A stretch of DNA of 64,000 nucleotides from contig NZ_NPKI01000011.1 in NCBI RefSeq assembly GCF_002284565.1, positions 124,001 through 188,000 of the forward strand, written 5' to 3'. Positions 43,146-51,463 of the stretch are shown here, piece after piece. Source of the DNA: Mesorhizobium mediterraneum (GTDB lineage Bacteria > Pseudomonadota > Alphaproteobacteria > Rhizobiales > Rhizobiaceae). Numbering within the stretch: position 1 is the stretch's first letter; every line of letters begins with the position of its first letter. The position numbers and the translations under genes were made by a program. The notes beneath the pieces were generated by a model. That model worked only from the letters and a program-made list of their open reading frames with translations. It did not search any database and was not told the DNA's origin.

Positions 43146-45860
43146 CTATGACAGCAGTTCCTTGAAGATACCGTTCCCTGCCAAAAGTGTCTCGTGTGTT
43201 CCGTCTTCCACCAAACGACCCGAGTCGAAGACGACAACGCGATCGAACATCATCGCCATTGCCGGATTCGTCACGACCCACACAATTGCCGGCGAATGGC
43301 CGTCGCGTCTGGCTTCCTCGAGCACGTTTCGCAGCACCTTATCCTGCATGCGCTGGTCGAGCGCCGACAGCGGCCGGTTGAGAATGAGAAAATCGGGACG
43401 CTTGATCAGGGCCCGGGCAACATCGAGCTTCTGTCGCTGTCCACCGGTCAGCCGCCTGCCACCGGAGCCGACGTTGAAGTCCAGGCCGACATCCAGAAGT
43501 TCGTCATAAAGCCCCAGTTCGTCAAGGATGTCATAGACGATAGACCGTATACGGTCCGGCGCGTCGGGATGGTTGGTGCCCACACGCCCGAACAGGACAT
43601 TGTCCATGACGGTAGCCGCGGCAATGTATTTGGCAGGATCATATCGTTCGACTGCATTTTGCAGCTCGGGCGGCAGGTTTTCATAGAACTGGTTGCGTGC
43701 AGCGACGATCTTGCTCATGAGCTCGTCGCTCAGCAGGCCGAAGCGGTGCCGGGGCTCGATATAGTTAAAGCTCAAGGTGATGATCATGGCGCGGTCGTTC
43801 TCCGAAACCGCCTCGTAGGGACGGTTTTTGAGCCGTTGCAGCAAGCTTTCGTAGGCGGGTATCTCCTCGGCGCTCATGAAGGCGAGCTGCTGGAAGAACT
43901 GGTGATCGGGCGGCAGGTCGGCGAACAGCTCGATCGCCTGTTCGGCGATCTCCATGCCCATTTCGTAGAACGTGCGGTCGAGGCCGGCTTGCTTCAGCAC
44001 AGAAGCAAAATAGGGATTGGCCGCCAGAGCCCTGTCGGCCAGTTCGGGGCCGGCGGCAGCGCCGAAGAGCAGGTTTTGGCCGATCGTTGCTTCCTTGTTG
44101 TACGCGCCCGGTTCGAAAGGAGCCACCAGTCCGCTCAGCCCTTCGTGTTCCAGCCGGGTTCGCAGCGCCGCACGCAGTTCGACGATCCGCCTGGCAAGCT
44201 CCGTGTGACGCGTGAGGTCGGCCGAAGAGCGCAAGCCAAGATCCAGAATGTCGCGCGACAGAACAACCGCGTCGAGCACCCGGCGCACGGCTTCAAAGAG
44301 GTCGTGCGGGCCGGTAGCGCCAGCGGAAGCATAGTTGATCCAGTCGCTGTGGATATCAAGCTCCGGATTGCCCGACCGACGCGCCTCGTCGATGTTCCAG
44401 CGGCGCTGGTCTGCCGCAGCACCCTCATAAGTCACCGATGTCAGCGGCGCGTGCTTCAACCCGTAGAGCAGGTTATCGCGGAGGCTTGCCTGGAACAGGA
44501 AAACATCCGACGAGGCATAGGACATGCGCCGGCCGGTCACTGCTTCGGGGAGTTCAAGCAGGTCGTCGGCGCCCGAAGCGACCCTTCCGCTGTCCGGCCG
44601 ATTCAGCCGCGCGAAGGCTTCTGCAAGCGCCTCCGCTCCACCTGTTGTGGTGCTGACCAGCGCCACCGTCTCACCCGGCCTGACCTGGAGGGAGATACGA
44701 TCGAGGAGCATTGCACCGCCATCGTCTGCCATGGACAGATTGATGGCCGACAGGGGGTTGGTCATCGGAGCGGGATCGTCGATCGCCAATGCCCCGATTG
44801 TCGGCGCAATGAGACCCTCGGCGGTAAACTGTTCAACGACCTGCTGATATTTGACCTGGACATCCTGCCGCGCCTGATCCCAATCGATCAGTTCCTTCAT
44901 CGGTCCGGGCAGGTCCTTGTAGGCGCCGATCACGGCCACGAGCTGGCCGACGTCCAACCGCCCCTGGATGACCAGGTACCCGCCGATCATGTAGAACAAA
45001 AAGGGCGTGACCTGCGCGAGAAAATTGTTGAGGAACTTCACCATGAATTTCCATTGGTAAAGATCGAAGCGGATCTTAAAGATGAGCCCGAGCCGGGCAG
45101 CTATGTCGGCGCGCTCGTAGTTTGATGTATCGTGGACGTGAACCGCGCCGATGCCGTCGACGATTTCGCCAACCCGGCCCGAAAGCGCGCGCGCCGTCAA
45201 CTGCCGCTCGCGCCCGAGCACGATCAGCCGCCGCCGCATTCGCGGGATAAGCACGATCTGGATCCCCACGATCACAGCCGCTATCATTCCGAGCCAGACG
45301 TTCTGAACCATGATGAACAGCATGGCCGTCAGCGCCTGGCCGCCGAGCAGCACCGGCTGCACGAAGGCATCGCCGATGAAGCCGCCCAGCGGCTCCACCT
45401 CGTCCTTCACCATGGTCGCCACTTCGGCGGATTTCACCCGCTTGAAGTAAACCGGCGGAAACCGCAGCACACGATCGACCAGATCGAAACGGATACGCCG
45501 CAGCATGCGTTCGCCGAGGCGGCCCTTGTAGGTGTTGATGTAGAGTTTGAACAGGCCGTTGATGATGACTAGCAAGAGAAACACAACGCTCAGGGCAAAC
45601 AGCGTCTCCTTGCGGTCGAGCTGAAAACCGGAGAAGAACTGGACCTCTCCAATGAACGGCAAGTTATAGTGTAGCCTCATGAATGGCTGGGTCGCGCCCG
45701 GTTGCTCGAAGCCGCCACCTTGGATCGGGCCGTTGACGATCAGTTTCGGCAGGTCGAAGGACATGAAATACGGGATCATCGAAAGCACGACGATCATCAA
45801 TATCCAGAGTTGCTGCTTCTTGGTGTGCGTCCAGATATAGCGGGCTAGGCTGGGTTCCAT
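43146..45860 (-). CDS. ABC exporter-like protein with a degenerate ATPase site and large insertion
   Basis: About 904 residues from the ATG at 45860 (MEPSLARYIWTHTK, the typical start of this exporter group). A six-helix membrane domain occupies about 1-330. The nucleotide domain has lost key residues. Walker A reads ALVSTTTGGAEALAEAF (near 400) with no Lys. Walker B reads FLILNRPLSALD (near 825) with Asn and Arg in place of Asp and Glu. The H-loop reads VTNPAMAMM (near 861), Asn for His. The signature LTGGQRQKLDVARAL (near 805) is intact. About 300 extra residues lie between Q-loop and signature and contain three NxLFG-type segments. ATP hydrolysis is unlikely. It may act as a scaffold or regulated channel for the glycan locus. 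Confidence 0.88.
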   Translation of the reverse strand: MEPSLARYIWTHTKKQQLWILMIVVLSMIPYFMSFDLPKLIVNGPIQGGGFEQPGATQPFMRLHYNLPFIGEVQFFSGFQLDRKETLFALSVVFLLLVIINGLFKLYINTYKGRLGERMLRRIRFDLVDRVLRFPPVYFKRVKSAEVATMVKDEVEPLGGFIGDAFVQPVLLGGQALTAMLFIMVQNVWLGMIAAVIVGIQIVLIPRMRRRLIVLGRERQLTARALSGRVGEIVDGIGAVHVHDTSNYERADIAARLGLIFKIRFDLYQWKFMVKFLNNFLAQVTPFLFYMIGGYLVIQGRLDVGQLVAVIGAYKDLPGPMKELIDWDQARQDVQVKYQQVVEQFTAEGLIAPTIGALAIDDPAPMTNPLSAINLSMADDGGAMLLDRISLQVRPGETVALVSTTTGGAEALAEAFARLNRPDSGRVASGADDLLELPEAVTGRRMSYASSDVFLFQASLRDNLLYGLKHAPLTSVTYEGAAADQRRWNIDEARRSGNPELDIHSDWINYASAGATGPHDLFEAVRRVLDAVVLSRDILDLGLRSSADLTRHTELARRIVELRAALRTRLEHEGLSGLVAPFEPGAYNKEATIGQNLLFGAAAGPELADRALAANPYFASVLKQAGLDRTFYEMGMEIAEQAIELFADLPPDHQFFQQLAFMSAEEIPAYESLLQRLKNRPYEAVSENDRAMIITLSFNYIEPRHRFGLLSDELMSKIVAARNQFYENLPPELQNAVERYDPAKYIAAATVMDNVLFGRVGTNHPDAPDRIRSIVYDILDELGLYDELLDVGLDFNVGSGGRRLTGGQRQKLDVARALIKRPDFLILNRPLSALDQRMQDKVLRNVLEEARRDGHSPAIVWVVTNPAMAMMFDRVVVFDSGRLVEDGTHETLLAGNGIFKELLS

Positions 45861-45877
45861 ATGCGGCTGTGGACCCT

Positions 45878-46249
45878 TCAGTTGGAAAGATGCAGGATGT
45901 AAAAGCACCTGCTGGCGAATAGCATATCGGCGATTTCTTCGTCGCCAGCGGCAAGCTCGAAGCTGCAGTGCACGGAGATTGTCCTGCGCTCAACGATGGC
46001 CGGAACCTGCGAGGCGGCGCGATCCAGTTCCGGCGCATGGTCGATGACAACGACGTGGGAATTGGCGATCAGCGAAGACTGCAGCTGGCCGAACGGTTCG
46101 CGGCTTCCGTAGGGTTTTGGCGAATAGCCGAGCGGCACGAGGCCCCGGCTGCGCGGCTGGTGCTGCCAGATGGACGCCGCTGCTCCGGACAGATGCAACA
46201 GGCTCTCTCCGGCACCGGGCAATGGCGAAGCAGCTTGCAGCATAATCAC
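45878..46249 (-). CDS. Small hypothetical protein upstream of the ABC exporter
   Basis: A 123-residue frame that starts with ATG and ends 17 bases before the exporter start, on the same strand and divergent from the methyltransferase at 46323. The C-terminal half looks protein-like (NSHVVVIDHAPELDRAASQV, EEIADMLFASRCFYILHLSN) but no family is recognised, and the N-terminal third is low in complexity. It could be a real leader gene of the exporter operon or a chance frame in GC-rich DNA. Confidence 0.35.
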   Translation of the reverse strand: MIMLQAASPLPGAGESLLHLSGAAASIWQHQPRSRGLVPLGYSPKPYGSREPFGQLQSSLIANSHVVVIDHAPELDRAASQVPAIVERRTISVHCSFELAAGDEEIADMLFASRCFYILHLSN

Positions 46250-46322
46250 ATCCGCGAATCAACAGCCTTGCGCGAGGCAAGATTGCGTTGTGTCGCCCGA
46301 AATCCCAACATACAAGGCGAAT

Positions 46323-46997
46323 ATGATGGATGTCACGCAACCACGCAATGCCGGCTTGGACTGGCACGAGCAAGCCTTGGACCTCACGCGCGGAATTGCC
46401 GCCTATGTCAACTGCCCTCTCGTGGCAGGGCTGGCGCGCGTCGTGACCAAGCATCCGAAGGCCGATATCGCCAACGCCTTCAACCACAAGCAGGTCGCCT
46501 GCAAGATGTGGGCGCTCGATAGGCTGTTCGAAAGCTGCGGCGGGCGGTTCGAGCGCATATGGGTTCTGGGTGGATGGTACGGCATATTGCCGGCAATGTT
46601 TTTCAACGACGCCCGCTTCGACATCGCGGCGGTCGATAGCATCGACATCGATCCCGAAGTCGCGCCGGTCGCCCGGACCCTCAACCGGGAAGCCGGCGAC
46701 CGGTTCCGGGCGCTGACGGCAGATATGTACGCACTCGACTATGCGGCCGGGCGGCCCGACCTGACGGTCAATACGAGCTGCGAACACATAGCCGATCTGC
46801 GCGCCTGGCTTGCTCTGCTTCCGCGGGGCATGAATGTACTGCTACAATCGAACGATTATTTCAGCGAGCCAACGCACATCAACTGCGTGGCCTCACTTGC
46901 AGCCTTCGAAGCAATGGCGGCGCTACGGGAGGTGCGGTTCTCCGGCGAACTACCGACAAAAAATTATACGCGCTTCATGCTGATTGGAACTGTTTAA
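46323..46997 (+). CDS. SAM-dependent methyltransferase-like protein
   Basis: About 224 residues from ATG 46323 (MMDVTQPRNAGLDWHEQALD); upstream frame is not coding. RIWVLGGWYGILPAMFFND is a shortened motif I, and AAVDSIDIDPEVAPVARTLN is motif II with the ribose-binding Asp. DLTVNTSCEHIADLRAWLAL stands at motif IV. Such proteins are annotated as class I SAM methyltransferases in rhizobia; the substrate is unknown. It stands alone on the plus strand within the glycan region, followed by a RIME-type repeat. Confidence 0.75.
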   Translation: MMDVTQPRNAGLDWHEQALDLTRGIAAYVNCPLVAGLARVVTKHPKADIANAFNHKQVACKMWALDRLFESCGGRFERIWVLGGWYGILPAMFFNDARFDIAAVDSIDIDPEVAPVARTLNREAGDRFRALTADMYALDYAAGRPDLTVNTSCEHIADLRAWLALLPRGMNVLLQSNDYFSEPTHINCVASLAAFEAMAALREVRFSGELPTKNYTRFMLIGTV

Positions 46998-47075
46998 TGC
47001 ATTTCGCCCGCGTAGCGGTTTTGGGACAACGACGTGGATAAAAACAAGGACTTGAAGCGCGTCGCACGAACCTCG
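46997..47075. repeat. RIME2-type rhizobial intergenic repeat
   Basis: Beginning at the end of the methyltransferase gene, TGCATTTCGCCCGCGTAGCG is followed by GGTTTTGGGACAACGACGTG and GATAAAAACAAGGACTTGAA, then GCGCGTCGC. I recognise this as close to the RIME2 family of rhizobial intergenic elements (TGCATGTCGCCC... AGCGGTTTTGGGATAACGACATGCATAAAAACAAAGAC). It lies between convergent genes, as these elements usually do. Confidence 0.6.
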
Positions 47076-47086
47076 CCAGACGCGCG

Positions 47087-48283
47087 TTAGAATCCATCGT
47101 CTGTTTGATCATATACTTTTCCGAAACCGGGCCTCACTTTTAGGGACCAGGTTCGATACCGCTCACGCAGGATTTGCGCCGAGTGACGCGCGCCTTCCAG
47201 ATCGAGACGATGCGCGGATGGCGTCGGTCCCACAAGCGCCTGTTCGATCGCTTGCGCCAAACCTTCAGGCGTCAGGTCATTTTCCATCAGCACCGTTGCA
47301 AGACCGAGTTCTTCGAGCATCAGGGCGCGAACCGTCTGTTCGGTTTCCCCGCCGGCTGCAAATGGAACGAGCAGGGAGCGACAACCCGCGCGCAGGACAT
47401 CGCAGACCGTGTTGTAACCCGCCTGCGAGGCTGACAGGCGGGCGCCGGTCAGCAGGCTGGCGAAATCCTCGCGGAACCGGAAGATGGACAGGCCCGGCGT
47501 GGCATCGTGTGCGATCGCGTCAAACTCGTCTTTCGGCAGGTTTGGGCCGGTGATCAAACACCATTTCCAACCGTTGTTAGCATTCCGCGCCGCTGCGATG
47601 GTGGAGCTGACAAGGCTCTTTCCGGCAGCCCCGCCGCCAACCGACACCAGAACGTCGAAGCGCTCGGAGGTCGCGGGCGCTGGCGGCGCGGCAACGAGCC
47701 CTGTGTAGGTGACCTCGGTCCTGATCGCCCCAGCCAGTGGAAATGTCTTGTCGATGGTTGCGAAAGCCGGATCGCCGTGGACCATGACAAGGTCGAAATG
47801 CCTGTTGATGAGATCGACCGTTTCCTCGTTTCGGCCCGGCTTGACGCGCTCCTGAAGGATATCACGGACGGACGTCGCCAGCAGCGGTCTGGGCGATGTC
47901 GCGTCGATGGCCTCGATCAGCGGCAAGAGTTCGAAACGCATCTGCCGGCGTCCAAATGGAAACGCCTCGACAATGACAATATCAGGCCTGCAATCCCGGA
48001 ATGCCTGCAGCAGCAGCTCCGAACGCCATTTCTTGAAATCATCATCGATGGGTTTGCCCTGCAGGTCGACGAGTCCGGAAAATCCTTCATCACCGGAGGT
48101 GACAGGTGGCAGGGTTACAGATTTTACACCCCGTCCCGGAAACCCCGCGATCGGCGCCCCGCCGGTCACGACGGTTACGTCAAACCCGTCATCGACCAGA
48201 GCCGCCGCAATGCGGCTGGCGCGCGCGAGATGGCCGATGCCGAGCAGGTGCTGGACATAGAAGAAAGCGCGCAGCCGCTTCAT
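47087..48283 (-). CDS. MurG-like glycosyltransferase (GT28-type donor domain)
   Basis: About 398 residues from the ATG at 48283, overlapping the stop of the upstream gene (ATGA). It starts MKRLRAFFYVQHLLGIGHLA with the GIGHL acceptor loop typical of this group, and has a C-terminal donor domain with SVGGGAAGK, then SASQAGYNTVCDVLRAGCRS and LLVPFAAGGETEQTVRA, the Gly-Tyr-Asn-Thr motif of MurG-type enzymes. It is predicted to act in the cytoplasm. It is related to the gene at 49526 by fold but not closely. Third gene of a glycosyltransferase trio read from 50740 to 47087. Confidence 0.85.
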   Translation of the reverse strand: MKRLRAFFYVQHLLGIGHLARASRIAAALVDDGFDVTVVTGGAPIAGFPGRGVKSVTLPPVTSGDEGFSGLVDLQGKPIDDDFKKWRSELLLQAFRDCRPDIVIVEAFPFGRRQMRFELLPLIEAIDATSPRPLLATSVRDILQERVKPGRNEETVDLINRHFDLVMVHGDPAFATIDKTFPLAGAIRTEVTYTGLVAAPPAPATSERFDVLVSVGGGAAGKSLVSSTIAAARNANNGWKWCLITGPNLPKDEFDAIAHDATPGLSIFRFREDFASLLTGARLSASQAGYNTVCDVLRAGCRSLLVPFAAGGETEQTVRALMLEELGLATVLMENDLTPEGLAQAIEQALVGPTPSAHRLDLEGARHSAQILRERYRTWSLKVRPGFGKVYDQTDDGF

Positions 48284-49524
48284 TCGGCGGCCCGCCACTC
48301 CCGCTCGAACAGTTCCTTGAGCTGTCCAATGCTTGCCATATGATCGAAATTGCCGCGCACGCGCCGCTCCGCGGCCTCGCCGAGGCGGGCGCGCAGCACG
48401 GGATCACGGATCAGGCGCTCCAGCGCCTGTGCCAGGGCAATTGGGTTTTCCGTCGGAACCAGCAGCCCGGTTTCATCCGGCGATAAGAGCTCCGGCACGC
48501 CGGAAATATCGGTCGACACGCAGGCAAGCCTCTGGCTGGCCGCCTCCACCAGAACATTCGGCAGACCGTCCCGGTCGCCATTTGCGGTGATCCTGCAGGC
48601 CAGGGCGAAGATGTCGGCGCCTCGGTAGTGCTCAAGCACCTCCTCCTGCGCAAGCGCGCCTTTCCAAGAGACGCGACCATCCAGTCCGAGCTTTTGCGCC
48701 AGCGCCTTGAGCCGTTCCAGTTCCTCGCCACCGCCGATATGCTCGAAACGCCACGCCAAATCACCAGGCAAGAGGGCGAGGGCCTCCAGCAACGTATCGT
48801 AACCTTTCTTTTCAACGGCGCGCCCGACACTCAAAACGATAACCGGTTCGTCCGGCGCCGAGCCATCATGCTGTTTTCGCGCCTCGCCGAAACTGCCGAA
48901 GCGATCAAGGTCGAGCCCATGATAGCTCAGATGCACAGAGGAGCTGCCGTTAGCGAGTTTTTTCAGACGGTCGAAGCCGGTTTTCGTGCAAGTGACTGTC
49001 CAGCGCGCCGAGGAAAGCTTGCCGGCCAGATCCCAGTCCGCCGAAGTCCAGATGTCCTTGGCATGGGCCGAGCAGCTCCAGGGCAGTCCACGAAGCTGGC
49101 TGGCATAGCGCGTCACCGATGCCGGCGTATGCGCGAAATGTGCATGCAGCCAGCCCGCGCCTTCCGGCCATTCGGCCGCCAGCACGAGCGCTTGCCCGAA
49201 GCGGCGCGCGCGATTGCGCGTAAAGTCGCGGGGGATATCGCTAGCCAGCGATCCGAGCGCGCGCCAGAAGCCCGGCCACAGCATACAGGCAAACAGCGAG
49301 CGAACCACGCGCAGCGGCTCTTCATGCAGATATTCCGGCAGATAGTGGACGAGCGCTTTGATCTCGTCATGCACGGGGTGGCGTTTTGAGTCGGTCGGCC
49401 GCCTGAGCGCGACGAGTATCAGGTCGAACCCCGCACGCTCCAGACCGAGCAGTTCCTGCGCGATGAAGGTTTCCGACAGCCGTGGATAGCCCTTCAGAAC
49501 CACGACGATCTTGCGATGTTGCAA
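48280..49524 (-). CDS. GT4-family glycosyltransferase
   Basis: A 414-residue GT-B enzyme. The N-terminus KIVVVLKGYPRLSETFIAQE is the typical colanic-acid-type GT4 start, and the C-terminal domain shows LSVGRAVEKKGYDTLLEALA and the EX7E region (DGLPNVLVEAASQRLACVST) followed by DISGVPELL. The start codon is TTG at 49524, supported by the conserved N-terminus and by its one-base distance from the upstream stop. The ATGA overlap with the next gene shows coupling. It probably transfers a hexose in the trio of enzymes that builds one glycan. Confidence 0.9.
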   Translation of the reverse strand: MQHRKIVVVLKGYPRLSETFIAQELLGLERAGFDLILVALRRPTDSKRHPVHDEIKALVHYLPEYLHEEPLRVVRSLFACMLWPGFWRALGSLASDIPRDFTRNRARRFGQALVLAAEWPEGAGWLHAHFAHTPASVTRYASQLRGLPWSCSAHAKDIWTSADWDLAGKLSSARWTVTCTKTGFDRLKKLANGSSSVHLSYHGLDLDRFGSFGEARKQHDGSAPDEPVIVLSVGRAVEKKGYDTLLEALALLPGDLAWRFEHIGGGEELERLKALAQKLGLDGRVSWKGALAQEEVLEHYRGADIFALACRITANGDRDGLPNVLVEAASQRLACVSTDISGVPELLSPDETGLLVPTENPIALAQALERLIRDPVLRARLGEAAERRVRGNFDHMASIGQLKELFEREWRAAE

Positions 49525-49525
49525 C

Positions 49526-50740
49526 TCAGTTCATGCCTTCAATGACCGAAAGGTGATGGCCGGCCCGCCGGTCGAGCAGTTCCGCGACGATTTCGGAAAT
49601 ATGAGGCAGCCCTTCCAGCGTCAGATGCGGATTGCTCTGCGATGGGCGGGGCCGCTCCGGCAGCACCTTCAGTGCATTGGCAAACCGCTGGGAATCCTCG
49701 GCTTCTTCCGGCAAAAGCATCTCGATGAGGCCGAGTTCGGCTGCGCGCCGTGCGCGGATCAGTTGTTCCTCGCGGGGCGTGACGCGCGGCACGATCAGCG
49801 CCGGCTTGTCGAAAGATAGTATCTCGCAATAGGTGTTGTAACCGCCCATCGCCACTACCGCCTTGGCGCCGGCAATCAGGTCTTCCATGCGGTTGTCGAA
49901 CTCGATCATCTTGATGTAGGGGATCTTGCACCCCTTCTTGAGCAGCTTGTTGCGCTTGCGCGCCGGCATGTAAGGCCCAAGCACGATCAGCGCCCTATGC
50001 TGCAATTGCGGATCCTGGTGATAGGCATCGATGACGTCGTGGATCAGGTCGGCGCCGTCACCGCCGCCACCGGTGGTAACGAGGATATAGTCGCCCTCGG
50101 GCCGGTGGCCGGGCAACTCGTTCCGCTGCAGGCTCCGTTGCAGGAACCCGACGAACCTCATCTTTGCCCTGATAGCCGGCGGCACATCCAAGCCAGTCAA
50201 CGGATCGTAGAAATCCGGCGGACCATAGGCCCAGACCTTGTCGTAGAACAGGCCTATCTTGCGCATCACATCTTTGCGTGCCCACTCCGCTTCGAGCAGA
50301 TGCGGCGCGTCCATCACCTCGCGCAGGCCAAGCACGAGCGTGGTGCCCCGCGTCTTGAGGTAGGACAGAGTGTCCTCAATCTCACCGCGCAGGCCGAGCG
50401 GTTCCTTGTCGACGATGAAGATATCCGGCCGGAAGGTCTCGGCGGTGTGGCGGATGATCGACTGGCGCATCCTTAGCGTCTCATGCAGATCGATATCCTT
50501 TTCCAGCGAGGTGTATTCGCCGTTGCGCAACTTGATGACGCTGGGGATCTTCACGAAGTCGACACGGGCGCGGTAGTCGAAGGCGCCAGCGATAGTCGCA
50601 CCCGAAATGATAAGCACCTGAAGTCCGCGGAAATCCTCGACCAGCGAATGCGCGATTGTCCGGCAGCGCTGCAAGTGGCCGAGCCCGAACGTGTCGTGGC
50701 TGTACATGAGAATTCGAGCGTTTTGTACGTGATGGGTCAT
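49526..50740 (-). CDS. MurG-like glycosyltransferase
   Basis: About 404 residues from the ATG at 50740 (MTHHVQNARILMYSHDTFGL); an in-frame start at 50845 would add 35 residues without match. GLGHLQRCRTIAHSL is the acceptor loop, and AMGGYNTYCEILSFDKPALI then VPRVTPREEQLIRARRAAEL the donor site of the same branch as the gene at 47087. It heads the trio of glycosyltransferase genes. Members of this branch occur in rhizobial surface polysaccharide loci with unknown linkage. Confidence 0.87.
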   Translation of the reverse strand: MTHHVQNARILMYSHDTFGLGHLQRCRTIAHSLVEDFRGLQVLIISGATIAGAFDYRARVDFVKIPSVIKLRNGEYTSLEKDIDLHETLRMRQSIIRHTAETFRPDIFIVDKEPLGLRGEIEDTLSYLKTRGTTLVLGLREVMDAPHLLEAEWARKDVMRKIGLFYDKVWAYGPPDFYDPLTGLDVPPAIRAKMRFVGFLQRSLQRNELPGHRPEGDYILVTTGGGGDGADLIHDVIDAYHQDPQLQHRALIVLGPYMPARKRNKLLKKGCKIPYIKMIEFDNRMEDLIAGAKAVVAMGGYNTYCEILSFDKPALIVPRVTPREEQLIRARRAAELGLIEMLLPEEAEDSQRFANALKVLPERPRPSQSNPHLTLEGLPHISEIVAELLDRRAGHHLSVIEGMN

Positions 50741-50901
50741 TGCTGAACGTCTTCTAGAATTCTCGCCTTGAGGACCGTAGGCGACCCCGCTTCGAAACCA
50801 TCCTCGCGGGTCATCCACCGACCTGTTTGAAACATGAGGCCGCAATTTTCAATTTGTACTACCCAGGAGGTCCAAGGATGCCGCTCTTTTTGATCGTGTC
50901 T

Positions 50902-51463
50902 TCAAGCTGATCGTCGTCCGCTATACGACGTTCGACAATGTCGTCCAAGCTCATTAATCACCTCAAAGTTCGGGCTATTCAAGCCGCCGCGTGACAGCGC
51001 CTCGCGGCCGAAAGTGGCGCAAGCTATCACCAACTCGAAGGTATTCTGTGGAATGCCTGTTGGATAGGCTTTCTGATTGCCTGAGCCCGAAACTAGATGG
51101 AATGGCGAATATCGCCTCGGCAGGAGCGGGCCTAGATTCCGTATTATTGTCTTGGGGATGGATCGAAGGGAAACCCGGTGTCCCAAAGTTCGGCAGAAGC
51201 CATCCCTCTTGATTCCAATAAGCCCCGGTCTCTCCGAACTCCATTGGTTTCGGAGCGGTGAAGACGAATTCCGCTATCCTGCCAATATACCTAATTGCTT
51301 GATCGGCATACGAAACGACAAGGTCGCCGGGCGTCGCACGGCGCATATTGTTGTAGAACTCACTTCGCGCGCCATTGCTCTCGGTCTTGGGGGACCAAAG
51401 GTGCTGCCCATCAATCTCTTGAAGGGCGGTCTGATTATGAATCACCCACCAGAACTGAGCCAT
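50902..51463 (-). pseudogene. EVE/HNH-endonuclease-associated protein with frameshift
   Basis: From the start at 51463 the protein begins MAQFWWVIHNQTALQEIDGQ and HLWSPKTESNGARSEFYNNM, then RRATPGDLVVSYADQAIRYI, the characteristic start of a group of HNH-type restriction-associated proteins with an EVE-like domain. After EGWLLPNFGTP the frame is lost; the proper continuation (VSLRSIPKT, NLGPLLPRRYSPFH, AYPTGIPQNTFELVI) lies one frame away and ends at 50902. An extra G near 51177 accounts for it. The HNH part expected at the C-terminus is not present. The gene abuts an attachment-core copy, so it was probably cargo or a flank of an integrated element. Confidence 0.6.

Noticed and set aside
43194..45125. 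A 643-codon plus-strand frame antisense to the ABC exporter
   Set aside because: It is a shadow of the minus-strand exporter gene, which has a recognisable membrane domain and signature.
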